The notes under the pieces were generated by a model. The model was not told the DNA's origin. It did not search any database and was given only the letters and a program-made list of their open reading frames with translations. 64,000 nt of DNA from Laburnicola sp. R22_1 (lineage: Eukaryota > Ascomycota > Dothideomycetes > Pleosporales > Didymosphaeriaceae): the NCBI GenBank assembly GCA_014281115.1, contig JACONQ010000011.1, forward strand, positions 1,798,001-1,862,000. The letters are read 5' to 3'. The position numbers and the translations under genes were made by a program. This document shows positions 1 through 10,559 of the stretch, one piece after another; position 1 is the first letter of the stretch, and every line of letters begins with the position of its first letter.

Positions 1-434
1 TGACCATTGTTTATTTCAGATATGAATGTGCTAAGACTGACATTCAGTGAGATGACCAGGGGGATAGCAACCACATCTATCCAAGTGCCGACTAAGAAAT
101 GGGGATATACACTCACGTAGTATGACAGGAGATGCGGCTCGTTGGCTTACAAACTATGCTTACATCTTCCAAAGCGTTCCAATGCGGGGAAAGTTGCGAC
201 TTGCTATCCTGCAAAGCAAGACGTTGTGAAGGTGGCGTGGAATGCTGCCTGGTACGCTTCCATATCGAGGGGTATCGTGTTTCAAACTCCGGCATTCCTT
301 CGTCTATGCGATGGCAAAATTTCCACCCTTACCTGTTAGATTCATGCTGTACCGAGAGTGCGCGAAGTCTTCTTGATCATAGTTAGATTCATGCTCGAAC
401 CAAGCGCCAAAGAACTCCGTGATCGTCCACCCCT
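1..434. other. Intergenic, downstream of the coiled-coil gene
   Basis: No gene recognised; the short open frames lack codon structure or homology I know. A 14-bp direct repeat (gttagattcatgct) occurs at 335-348 and 382-395. Between its copies lies an 18-bp string at 357-374 that recurs exactly at the end of a repeat at 9058-9075. Confidence 0.5.
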
Positions 435-1249
435 CTACTCCTCCAACAAATCATCCCAAAGTTCCTTCTGCTCCTTGAATGTCTCATCCTCCAACACTCC
501 CCTAAAAATAACCTCCGCACCCAGCACCCCACAGCCTCGCATCTGCTCATCCTCCTCATCAAGCTCCTCCTCATCATCCTCGTCGTCCCGCCTATCAAGC
601 TCATCCAGCAGCTTCTCACCCGCATCTTCCAGTTCTTCGACCCGCTGAACCGCCAAAGCAAGAGCCTCCAATAGCGCGTTCTCCCCATCTTTCGCCCCAC
701 CGCCACAAACATGCGCCCCAATAAACGCCTTGAGTTGGAGATTCCGCTTCTGAAACTTACCCTTCGCGTTGTCGCTCTTCTTAAGCCGCGCAGCGAGGCG
801 TTGGAATTTAGTGGCATTCATGTATAGATTCTGGTTTTGGAGCCGGAGTTTTGCGATGAGGAGGCTATCACGGTCGGACGATGCAGGTGGGGCGTCCAGT
901 TGCGGAGTCGGGGGGCGGTAGTCGACGGCTGGCTGGCGGAGGAGTGCATGGCCTCGTTCCAGTAGGCTTCTCGTTCGAGGGCACGCTTCTTCCAGAATTC
1001 GGTTTGAGAACGGGCGGAAGTTGATTTGTGCCGCTCTTTCTGGAGGTCGGCCCATAGCTCTGCGACGGTTGTGTTGGGATGAAGGACGGTCTGGACTTGC
1101 GACCCGAGAGGACTGTGGCTCGATGACGTACGTAGTAAATCTAGATCGCGTGTTGTGTTTGAGGCAGATCTAGCGCGAATCTTCTCGGGGTCGTCTGAAT
1201 GGTACATGTTGCTGCGCTTGGAAGGCGATGTCGGCTGTGCGGCTGGCAT
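435..1249 (-). pseudogene. Coiled-coil protein, reading frame broken by a 1-bp deficit
   Basis: The start is ATG at 1249 and the stop is TAG at 435-437. The N-terminal half (Ser/Thr-rich, then a charged helical stretch containing FWKKRALEREAYW) lies in one frame. The C-terminal half (LLIAKLRLQNQNLY onward, then an acidic Asp/Glu run near residue 230) lies in the next frame. The frames join cleanly if the six-G run at 910-915 is read as seven, and no GT donor precedes the switch, so an intron does not explain it. This is either a real mutation or a homopolymer sequencing error. The layout of two charged helical segments around a variable linker suggests a coiled-coil structural protein of about 270 residues. 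A relation to the fungal Cut12 spindle-pole family is possible but weak. The acidic run is encoded by a GAG/GAT-rich low-complexity stretch at about 555-605. Confidence 0.6.
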
Positions 1250-1567
1250 ATCGAGGGTCGAAGTTGAACCTCGAGCTAGAGGTTGAGGGTTGAGTTTAAT
1301 TGTTACAGTTGCGCACCACAGGTAGAATAGTTTCTTGATGATCTAGACTAGGCGAGGCTCCGTCGCGTGGTTCAAGTGAATTGGAAGTGCGAGTACGCGT
1401 GCTTGGACTGAACAATGGAAAGAGGTGGAAAGAGCACGGAAAAATATGTGGAAACAGTATTGTAGACGAAATTCAATTGAATGGCCCAAACGAAGTGAAG
1501 TGACAACCTAGTAAACAATGCACAATAGTAAACGGGTGTTCCCGTCTGGTCCTGAGATACCTGGTCT
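1250..1567. other. Intergenic
   Basis: Probable promoter of the minus-strand coiled-coil gene and 3' flank of the GPI-protein gene. I see no gene and no clear TATA box. Confidence 0.4.
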
Positions 1568-2397
1568 TTACAATGCCAGCGCGGCTACGAGAAGACCAGC
1601 AGCACCACCCACCAAAGCCATAGCACCAGTCGGCAAAGGCAGAGAGGCAGCAACATTGTCGTTTGTTGGATCGGGCTCCCCAGTCGGTATGTCAGAAGAT
1701 GACGCATTGGTTGGTGTTGAGCCAGTTGGGGCTGCTTCAGTCGTCTTGGTCGAGTCGGTTGGAGTAGAACTAGAGGGTGCGTTGAGGACCGTCGCAGTAC
1801 GAAATTCACCGACTGAGGTAAGATCCCCATTCTTGAATATGGAGGATGTCGTGCCGGCGTTCGTGGAATATAATGGTCCATCGCTCGATCCTGTACAAGT
1901 CCAATCGGCGGATCTGGATTCGCCGTCCCAGTTGCAGTTCACATCAACAGTCAGGAGACCCTCTGTAGTCATGTGCATACCCCAAGTTGATCCACCTTGA
2001 ATAAGCGTATATGACCCGCAAAAAGATTCGTCCTCGTCAGTTTGTTGGCGACGTAGCCGTGCCTTCGCCGTCGCCAAAGGTAGTGCTGAAATAGGCACAA
2101 GCTCGAGGTCCTCAACGCTGCTCGATACAGGTTCCGTCGGATTCGCTAGCGAAGCAGACTTTGAGCGCGATGCTAGTGGTATATAAGCAGTTTGCGGCCG
2201 TCATGGCTGGGTTGATTACCTTGCGACGAAGAAGCTGTAGCGCCCGATTTCGGATTGCATGCATGCTCGTACGTAGTCGCTGTGGAATCCGAGGACTTGT
2301 ACGTGAGTGTTGACTCTGGGTACACTTGGAAGACTTCAACGGTCGACTGTGCCGCGACTGCTCCAGCAAGCAACAAGACTAGTTCTGGAGAATACAT
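1568..2397 (-). CDS. Small secreted GPI-anchored cell-wall protein (two exons)
   Basis: Exons are 2397-2220 and 2172-1568, with a 47-bp GT-AG intron at 2219-2173 (phase 1), giving 260 residues. The start at 2397 gives a signal peptide, MYSPELVLLLAGAVAAQ, with a likely cut after AAQ. The mid-part has Cys-containing blocks (YEHAC, CGSYTLIQGG, VNCNWDG, WTCTG) typical of a fungal family of small Cys-bearing surface proteins. A Ser/Thr/Pro-rich stalk follows. The C-terminus is a hydrophobic tail (ALVGGAAGLLVAALAL) with no polar residues after it, a GPI-anchor signal. It should be carried to the plasma membrane or cell wall; no enzymatic role is seen. A second acceptor, TTTCAG near 2089, is also in frame and would remove about 28 residues, so the start of exon 2 is uncertain. 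Composition matches neighbouring genes. Confidence 0.75.
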
Positions 2398-4062
2398 ATT
2401 TATCTTGAGATAAACTACCGCGCCGGCCACAGTATGTCGATGCAGGTGTAGACTGTACTGAATATCTCGAGGCCGTAGGTCGAGTAGAGAAACGAGGTGC
2501 GAGTACACTAATAAGAGAAAGACAGAAAAGACAATTTACAGCGGAGACAGTGCGCACGACATTGTGGGTATGAACTGTCCCCTTGAAAAGGAGATGTTAT
2601 GCGGCGTAGTGACGCTAGCGTACGGGAGCGGCACGGCCAGGTTATGAGAGGTTGTCAGCGCTGTCCGTGCATTCATCGGGCGCTTATAAGAATGACCGTG
2701 TCCGGTATCCGACTAGCTGAATATGGCACGGCAAGGTTACTCATCGATTACTCACAATCCGAATCTACTGATGTAGCGGCTGGATGATCCCACCGATGTT
2801 GGACAAACATCTACTTACGTTCGCAACGGCTGCTCTGCTGACGGCTGAAAGATGCGCGGGCGTAGCTTCGTACGGAGTCGCGCTGTGAGACATGGGAATC
2901 CGACCACGGCAATACCAAGTCTCCCGGAACAGATCACGGGCTGAGAATACCAGAAGAGCCATATTGGGGTCCGTTATAGGAGAACGCGGGCGACAGCGCA
3001 TACCCAGGGGCAGGGAGATGCAGTGTTGACTCGGTCGAGTGTTCCAGGACAAGCGGCGTACCTTACCTATGTGGAGCGGCGTCCGACCTCCCACGCCACA
3101 TGCGGTCGCAAGAGTGGGGGAACGCTGGGGCTGGCGGGTGGACGTCAGCACCGGCACCAAGCCCCTGTCCCTGCCAAGATGTGGGGCCAATACCTCTTCT
3201 CGCGGCACCAACACCCGTGGACCCTTTTGCTTTCCACCTTCTCGGCACACTCGCACTGTCAACTCTCACGATACGAAGCGCTCATCAGTTCCTCGTATTT
3301 CATCAGCACTGTATCACCCGCCGCCAGCTGCATTCTTTCTTCAACACGGTACCTGAAACTGATTGCTCAATCTCCGCTCTACGAACAGCCGCGCCGCCAT
3401 CGGCAACGGGCGCTACTGTCTCATTCCGATGCGCTTTACTCAGAATATATGGTGCCACGGACTAGCGTACAATGGAAGTCCGTATCTGTATTGTGCTGTG
3501 CATAATGCGGGACTTTGCACACGAGAAATCGGACATCGGGGCATCCCACACGCTACATGCTCCCCACTATCCGCTCATGTTATCTCAAGCCGTGTACTCG
3601 GCCCTTTATTTTGGGGCTCTTAGACCCTTGCGCTCGTCACTTAGCAATGCCCTGATCCGTTTGCAGACTCCATTTTCCACCTTATCAAGCCCTGCTCCTG
3701 AAGCGGACCTTGGCCTATGCACTGGGTAAAGTGCTCTGATTGTATATCGTTGACTTTGCCGTATTCTTACTCGCCATGAGGACGAGCGCGTGCTTCTCCC
3801 GGTCTGTGGCTGAATGATCAGCTTGAGGCATGTCGGACTAACCTGCTCATGCTAATCTTAAGAAGTGTGCCACCTTACAGCATCGTCCTGTGAGGGCACT
3901 ACAAAAGACAGTAGTTGTCACCTTCAGGATAGCCACCAGATCCAGCATTCAAGGCGCACATCCCTCCCTTGTGCTCCTCTTCCTTTCGTTTCTCTTTCAG
4001 TCGCTCTTTACCCGGCCTTAGTTGGCTCCCGCATTCATTTACCCCCTCGCTTGTTCGTCGCT
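2398..4062. other. Long intergenic region between divergent secreted-protein genes
   Basis: Several overlapping open frames of 60-165 codons occur here on both strands, but none shows a domain, signal peptide or a sensible start, and they shadow each other in G+C-rich DNA. A pyrimidine-rich tract at about 3960-4016, just before ATG 4063, fits the CT-rich core promoter of filamentous fungi. The A+T-rich stretch around 2500-2580 may hold the promoter of the GPI-protein gene. Confidence 0.5.
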
Positions 4063-5937
4063 ATGTTTTTTAATTCTCGAAGCCTGCTCAAGGCTGCCGT
4101 GTTTTCCCTCTTTGCATTCGAGACTGGAGCCGTTGTGCTCAAGCCGATCACTACTGTGCCGACAAGCCCAGCAAGCGCGCCAGCAAAGCGCGCGGATAGG
4201 CCACCCGGCGTCCAGTTCGTTCCAATCAAGGACCCTGGTGAGGTAACTGGAAAATTCGTAAAGCGTGAAAAGAAGGGGAGCAGTTGCTACGATCCTTCCA
4301 GCGAGAATGAGTTCTTGTGGGGTGCCTACGGTGAGTCTTGAAACCTCATCTGAACTTGGACTTGCTAAGCAGCCAATAGCCGGCGACAACCTTTATCTGG
4401 CAAATTTTACCCTGCGAGCACCTCAGGATGAAGAGTTCATCCTGCCCATCGAGAACTTTGCCAAGGAGCTCAAATCGATCAAGTGTGGCAAACCTGGCGA
4501 GCGTATGACCCTGACATTCCAGGACCAGACATCTTTCGATTACGCGCAGAAGCAGTGGAAATGGGTTGACGACGAGGACATCAACCATTTCATCCTTGTC
4601 ACCGAACCCGATCAGTGCTACCAAGGCGACGACCGCTCCCCGTATCTCGTCAAGACCATCAACTTCGATAAGTCAAAGCTCACAGCTTGCCTCAATGCCG
4701 AAGAGGTACAGTGGAAGGACGTAGCGCAGAACTTCCACCTTCATGTGGGACACGAGTACATTGATCCGAACACCGCCAACATCACGCACCCGCATCTGGT
4801 CAAGAAAGACGATGTCAAGTTCGACTTGAGCATGAACCACAACCAGGATCTCTTCAATTTTGGCAAAGACTCCGGCGAGACCTCGGGTATCGGCCTGAGT
4901 GCTAAGGCTCAGATCACAACGGGTGGTTCCATGGTTGCTGACTTCGACATCGAGTATTCTTGGGGGTTACCTAAGGGAGTCAGCATGAGTATTCACCCGC
5001 AGGGTGTCTACGGCCAGGTCATGCTCGAGCTTAACGCCGATGGCACTCTTGGCAAGCCTCTGGATTGGGCGATGACCCCTGAGATCGAGATTCCTGTCGG
5101 CGCTCTCAGCATCAAAGGTATACTCGAGCTCGGCCCGTACATCACCATGGGTGTTCATCTTGGATCTTCTGCCCTCACTGGTACTGCATCATTCTCCGTC
5201 GGCGCCAAGGCTTCGCTGAAAGACACGGCTGAAGTTAAGGCTTCGTTGTTCTCGGACGACAACAGCATCAAGGACTGGGACCCTATCTTTGAAAAAATCG
5301 ATCCCACCTTCAGTGCCGAGATCAACGGTGATGTCCGCGTCTGGGGCGAGCTAGGTGTCATGTTTAAGGCTGAAGTTTTGGGTTGTAAGTGCATAGCGTA
5401 TTCATTCCAACTACAACACGAAGTCTAACTGCACCCACAGTGTTTGGCTACCAAGCCTCCGTTGACGCGGAACTTCCATACCTAGAAGCAAAGCTAGCCG
5501 CCATGGCCGATACGCAAGGCGTCTGTGGTACCCAAAAGACGCTAGGTGTCGACGTCGACGCCGGCGTCGGCATCAACGTACACCTTGACGTCGGCCAAGT
5601 CGACAAGAGTCCCGACTTCCGGAAAGACCTATTCGATACGAGGTGGCCCCTCTTCAGTACCTGCATGGGCTTTGGTCCTGATGTGCAGACACCGACGCCT
5701 ACCCCAGAGCCCACGCCCACCGAGGAGCCCACACCCACTAATGAACCTACCGAGATGCCTGTCAGCACTGATGCGGAGAGCTTAAGCACCCCGGCTACGC
5801 GTATCCCTACAATGACTATCACGACTGGGCCGCCGTTGGCGACGGGTACGGGTAGCGGTGGGTTTTATAATACGGCTAATACCACCTTCGTGAGGATGGC
5901 GAAGAGGAAGCCGACTGTTGCGCACGATTGGTGGTAG
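4063..5937 (+). CDS. Large secreted protein, three exons, unknown function
   Basis: Exons are 4063-4330, 4380-5384 and 5441-5937. The introns of 49 and 56 bp have good GTGAGT and GTAAGT donors and keep the frame, giving 589 residues. The start at 4063 gives a short signal peptide (SLLKAAVFSLFAFETGAVV). A Lys-Arg site (AKRAD) follows and could be a Kex2 cut. The body (roughly residues 90-470) is rich in alternating hydrophobic residues with Gly (for example GALSIKGILELGPYITMGV) and looks like a beta-rich fold. Residues 500-550 form a Thr-Pro-Glu repeat (TPTPEPTPTEEPTP), a typical O-glycosylated wall linker. No GPI tail is present; the protein ends in WW. It resembles uncharacterised fungal secreted proteins (possibly the DUF7223 group, from memory only). 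No catalytic motif recognised. Confidence 0.75.
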
Positions 5938-6182
5938 ACGCGCTGTTGAACCTTCGCTTCATCGCAACGAGGGTCTCGCAGGCTACTTAGACCTTGTTCT
6001 CTTCCTACATCTGGCAGGATTGAGTTGACGGCGGCGTTTATATTTTGAGTTTTCCGTGTTTGATTTTCGGCGTAATGTATGACCAGTGGTACTTGTTTCC
6101 ATATTGTTGTTTCTACTATATACTATTCCATCCCCATGCTACCCCAATGTCTCAGTAAATCTGCAACTGTAACTCATATTGT

Positions 6183-7187
6183 TCACGCCAAATATGGTGG
6201 ATCCGCGCCTCTCAACAAAGGAAGACGATAAGTAAGCAACTTCGGCAGCGCCTCAACAACCACTGGATTGTATGGACCAATCCTTCCCTCTTCCAACTGA
6301 AAGGCATCCAAAAGCGTCCCCAGCGTAACAGCGATCTGCACCACATCCTTATCCACACGAACCACTTCCCATACACTCTGAGGAATACCCTCCTCCACTT
6401 CCTCCCAAAATCCCCTCTCTGCATCCTCAAACTCAGGCGGCATGTAGAACTTTCTCGCCGAAAACTCGCCAGCGAGAGTGCGTATGCGGCAGAATCCCAT
6501 GCCAAAGGGAAGTGGAGTGGATAGTTCCCAGTCTACGATGCCGGAGACTTCGCATTTGTCGTTGACCATGATGTTAACGTCGTTTAAATCGAAGTGCGAG
6601 ATGAAAAGTGGGAGGATTTTTAGGCGGTCTAGTTGGTTTAGCAAAGAGCTTGCTATGGCGTGGAATTGGCGGATTTGGACGTCCTGGGAGGAGAGGAGAA
6701 GTGCTAAGTGGGACCGGAGGTGGCGGTTGATGATATCCTCGCTGTTATTGTTGAGATATCCTTTAGGCAATATTCGGCCTAGAGATCGTACGGTGGTGAC
6801 GCGTGTTTGTGTACTCCTTCCTCCTGCGCCGTCCAGCCATGTCGTCCCAGGCACGCAGGTTATCCAGTAAACCGATATGCTATCGCGTTCCAGCTCCTCA
6901 TGCGGAATTAATTTAATATCAGGGACTACTGCGCCGAGTACTTTTCTTGCAGTTTGAAAGGGCTCGAGATTGAGCGGTTCAGGACGGAATTGTATCACGA
7001 TGTCTTCGTCGTTTTGTAGCGTTACGATTACGGTTCTGCTGAAGAAGCCTTGGGGGTGGGGGGCGCGGGTTGTCTTGGGGGAGATGTGTGAGTGGAGGTG
7101 GGCTAGGTGGTGGGCTTTGGTGGATTGCTTTGAAGGGGTGTTTAGGGATGGGGGAAGGTCGGTGTTGGACGCAATTTCGATGGTCAT
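6183..7187 (-). CDS. Aminoglycoside-phosphotransferase-like (APH) kinase-fold protein
   Basis: A single exon of 334 residues. The Brenner-type catalytic loop is intact: H198-F-D200-L-N202-D-x-N205 (HFDLNDVNIM), followed by the metal-binding GIVDWELS with Asp219. These are the two signatures of the APH/choline-kinase family. The N-lobe is less clear, with a beta-rich segment (TVIVTLQNDEDIVIQFRPE, residues 52-70) whose expected ATP-anchoring Lys is replaced by Gln/Arg. Such proteins are numerous and often expanded in filamentous fungi, where they phosphorylate small molecules or are inactive; the substrate cannot be told from sequence. It is the last ordinary gene before the A+T-rich block, which starts about 60 bp upstream of its ATG, so its promoter abuts RIP-affected DNA. 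Confidence 0.8.
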   Translation of the reverse strand: MTIEIASNTDLPPSLNTPSKQSTKAHHLAHLHSHISPKTTRAPHPQGFFSRTVIVTLQNDEDIVIQFRPEPLNLEPFQTARKVLGAVVPDIKLIPHEELERDSISVYWITCVPGTTWLDGAGGRSTQTRVTTVRSLGRILPKGYLNNNSEDIINRHLRSHLALLLSSQDVQIRQFHAIASSLLNQLDRLKILPLFISHFDLNDVNIMVNDKCEVSGIVDWELSTPLPFGMGFCRIRTLAGEFSARKFYMPPEFEDAERGFWEEVEEGIPQSVWEVVRVDKDVVQIAVTLGTLLDAFQLEEGRIGPYNPVVVEALPKLLTYRLPLLRGADPPYLA

Positions 7188-7402
7188 TATTCGTTATGCT
7201 GAAGAGGAGCTAGAAACGATAATTGATTGAATTGCGGTGGAGGCAGACGTGTTATTGTTACAGTTACATTAGGAAAGTTTTTTCTAGAGATGCTGCTTAA
7301 CTATGCGCAGATATGCGTATATATATGTATTTTTATATAGGTAATTCATTAGCTTAAAAATGCTTAAAAATACATAAAATATATATAGACTTATATAGAT
7401 AT

Positions 7403-7505
7403 GTGTTGTTAATTAACTACCTAGGGGTAAAACAACAAAGGCTTTTATCTTAAATAATATAATAAAAAAGCAGAGCCCCTAGTTAGTAATTAAAAAGAGT
7501 GTAGA
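7403..7505 (+). repeat. R130 mobile repeat, copy 1
   Basis: Forward copy of the ~130-bp family defined at 10130-10259. It reads tgttgttaattaactacc, then a conserved core gcttttatcttaaat, then the hairpin-forming gcagagcccc...agt stretch, ending in taaaaagagtg. Confidence 0.75.
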
Positions 7506-7794
7506 AAGGGGATATAGATATATATAAATAGTTTAAATATGAATATTTTTTAAAGCTTTATAACTTTTTTACTAGTAACGCTATAAATTTAATTTTTTAA
7601 TAGATGTATAGAGAAAATACTAGTTTGTAATTATTTAATTTAAAAATATTATTTTAATTGTTTAATTAGTTAGTAATTACTAGAAAACTCTTTATTTTAC
7701 TAGTTAATATTAATATAATATTCTTATAATTACCTTTTTATGCTCTTTTTAATTACTAAGTAAGAGGCTCTACTTTCTATATTATATTATTTTC

Positions 7795-9075
7795 CTCCTA
7801 GGCAGAAGTATATACTGTCTCTACTTATTAGTTTTTAAGTAGCCTACTATATTTAAATTACTATGTTTTTTTATTATATTACTAGCGCCTATATAATAAT
7901 ATATAATATTATAATATATATACGCTAAGCTCTAGAATCTAGAGCGTATTAAAGTTTTACTAATATTTCTCTTCTTATCTTTTAAAATAATAAGTTTATA
8001 ATAATAATACCTTAACTTACTTATCTACTTACCACTTTACTAAATAATTAACTCTATTAACTTTTTACTATATTACTAAATACTAAATAATCTATTATAT
8101 ATATATTTTACTACTACTACTACTACTATAATATATAATAAATTATATACACTTTTCTTGCTTCTAATACTAAATAGCACTTTAATACTTTATTAGTATT
8201 AGTCTTACTCTATCTTTTTTTATAATTTTTTTATAGTATAATTATATAATTATATATTCCGTATGTCTTTAGCGCCTACTTAGTATAACTACTATTTTTA
8301 AAGTAATTAACTATTAATTAAATATTTAATATTAGATAGTAATTACTTCTATAAGCTACATAGTAGTATATAGCTATTAACCTAAATTTTTACTTTATAA
8401 TAATATCTATATATTTTTATTTTTTATTTTTAATAGTTATAAGTATTTTATATCTAAACTAGTATAAGGTAATTTATATTATAAGGCCTATTCTACCTTT
8501 AATTATAAGCTTTTACTTATTAATATATATATTCTCTTTAATATAGTAATTTAATTTTATAGTAGCTATCTATTTACTATATAAAGTTTTAGTATAAACT
8601 ATATAGTTTTTAATATTAAGTAATATCTAGCTATTATACTTAGCTATATTATTATTTATATCTCCTAGGTAAAGGCGTAATACTTTATATCTAGTAGCAA
8701 TAGCATCTTTAGAGTAAGTAATAGATATAGCGTAGATTAACCTTAAGGTCTTATATAATAATTAAATATATTATATAGTAGATAGATAAATACTTAATTT
8801 ATGTCTAGCTATAAAGTTTATATTATATACGCATAGGCAACTGCGTGTTATATTATTATTAACTTTAGTACTTATAGACTATAGACTATAGTATAGCTTA
8901 TAATTAACTCTATAAGGGACTAGCTAATTTATATATACTTAATAAACTAATAGTATTCTTAAATAGTTACTAAACTAGTCTTATTACTTTAGCTTATTTT
9001 AAAGTGTTTTTCTAGCACTTTTATAGCTTTTATAATAGTGTTATACTATATGCTAATAGTGCGCGAAGTCTTCTT
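7795..9075. repeat. A-family repeat, copy A1 (~1.25 kb)
   Basis: It begins with ctaggcagaagtatatact and a run matching tccacttattagtttttaag in the other copies. It contains the shared strings actagcgcctatataa, cctacttagtataactac and ctaggtaaaggcgtaat. It is the most A+T-rich copy, and no coding capacity is visible. Related copies are A2 (12556-13019 plus 15135-15965) and A3 (16482-17700). Confidence 0.65.
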
Positions 9076-9240
9076 TTAGATATTATATTATTTAAGATAA
9101 AAGCCTTTGTTATTCTACTCCTAGATAGATAATATAATAATATATGTGTTGTTAAATTATCTATCTAGGAGTAGAACGATAAAGGCTTTTATCTTAAATA
9201 ATATACTAAAAAAGCAGGGTCTTCTACTTAGTTACTATAT
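9075..9240. repeat. Head-to-head pair of R130 repeats
   Basis: A reverse partial copy (about 9075-9140) is followed directly by a forward copy (about 9143-9240), making an inverted repeat centred near 9141. An open frame of 77 codons begins here but is only A+T-rich filler. Confidence 0.65.
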
Positions 9241-9664
9241 ATATATACTATTCTTACATAAATATATAGTAGTAATAAAATGTTATTTAAATTTTTTAAA
9301 AAGTTTTAATAAAAATAAAGTAATTAAAAAGTTATTAAAGTTTATAATTTTTAAAATAGTGTTTTTACGAAGCTACTAATTTTTATCTAATCTAATTTTT
9401 TTAAAAATTATAAAACTAAATTTTTATATTTTTATATATGTTTTTTCCTTTGGCTATTTTTACTATAAGAAATATTAGCCGACTATAGTAAGCGTGTACG
9501 CTTAGTTATTATTTATTTTTATATTATTTAAATCTATAAAATCTAGAATTTAGAACTAGGTATAATTTTTATATAATATACTAGTAATTAATACTATTAA
9601 AATAGATAGTAATTACTATATAGTAAAAAAACCTCTAAGTTTAAGTTAACTTTATACTTTTAAA

Positions 9665-9775
9665 AATTTTACGCTATTTTTAATTACTAAGTAGAAGGCT
9701 CTACTATTTTTATTATGTTATTTAAGAGAAAAGCCTTTATTATTCTACCCCTAAATAGATAATTTAATAATATAT
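9665..9775 (-). repeat. R130 mobile repeat, reverse copy
   Basis: Shows ttttaattactaagtagaa, then aaaagcctttattattctac and ccctaaatagataatttaa, the reverse-oriented core. Confidence 0.7.
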
Positions 9776-9972
9776 ACTTTAAAAAATAATTTTTAAAAAG
9801 CTTAGTAAGCTACTTAGTAAGCTTTTTCTTAAAAATTCTAGCTAATTATAAAGTTTTATTTATTAATTAATTAGTATTATATAGGTAGTATATGTATTCT
9901 AAGTATTCTAAATACTTTAAATACGCTAGTAGTATAGGTACATATTCTTATAATATGTTTATAATTTCTTTT

Positions 9973-10078
9973 TACACTCTTTTTAATTACTAAGTAGGGG
10001 ACTTTGTTTCTTTATTATATTATTTAAGATAAAAGCCTTTATTATTCTACCCCTAGATAGTTAGTTAATAACACATAG
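9973..10078 (-). repeat. R130 mobile repeat, reverse copy
   Basis: Shows cactctttttaattactaag, gataaaagcctttattattc and ccctagatagttagttaat. It lies only about 50 bp from the next copy at 10130. Confidence 0.75.
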
Positions 10079-10129
10079 TATTATTGTTTTACAACTAAGG
10101 GATTTCTAATAAAAATATTATAATAATAG

Positions 10130-10259
10130 TCACGCATCTTTATTATTACCTTTTCACGCTCTTTTTAATTACTAAGTAGGGGGCTCTGCTTTTTTATTAT
10201 ATTATTTAAGATAAAAGCCTTTGTTATTCTACCCCTAGGTAGTTAATTAACAACACACA
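10130..10259 (-). mobile_element. R130 reference copy with 9-bp target duplication
   Basis: This 130-bp unit starts tcacgcatcttta and ends taacaacacaca. It is flanked on both sides by taataatag (10121-10129 and 10260-10268). A related unoccupied site occurs just downstream at about 10380-10440, where the same flanks (ttctaataaaaatatta...aataatagtagttattc) run through without the unit. It has no coding capacity, so it must depend on another element's enzyme. A 9-bp duplication fits Mutator-like transposases, but the ends are not a clear inverted repeat. An internal hairpin, AAGCAG...CTGCTT in less mutated copies, is conserved. Confidence 0.7.
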
Positions 10260-10499
10260 TAATAATAGTAGTTATTCTTTCTACTAATATATATATATAT
10301 ATATATTTAAAAGAGTTTTAATATATTAATAAAAAGAGTTATATATTTTTATATAACTTTATATATATATGGGTTTTTTTACGACTAAGAGGTTTCTAAT
10401 AAAAATATTACAATAATAGTAGTTATTCCTCCTACTATTATTAACACAGAAAAGTATTTTAAGGTAGTATTAATAAAAAGGGGTTAGCGCGTTATAAGT

Positions 10500-10545
10500 A
10501 AGCTAAGTAAGCTAAGCAAGCTAAGCAAGCTTAGTAGGCTTAGCG
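10500..10545. repeat. Short tandem repeat of a 9-bp unit
   Basis: Imperfect tandem copies of aagctaagt / aagctaagc. Likely slippage product. Confidence 0.6.
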
Positions 10546-10559
10546 CGTCTACTATAACT

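Noticed and set aside
2765..3729. Several open frames of 80-165 codons in the intergenic region on both strands
   Set aside because: They overlap in different frames in G+C-rich DNA, show no domain, signal peptide or splice pattern, and none stands out.
9146..9379. 77-codon open frame as a gene
   Set aside because: It consists of Leu/Lys/Ile/Tyr from A+T-rich DNA, spans an R130 repeat, and has no homology I can recognise.
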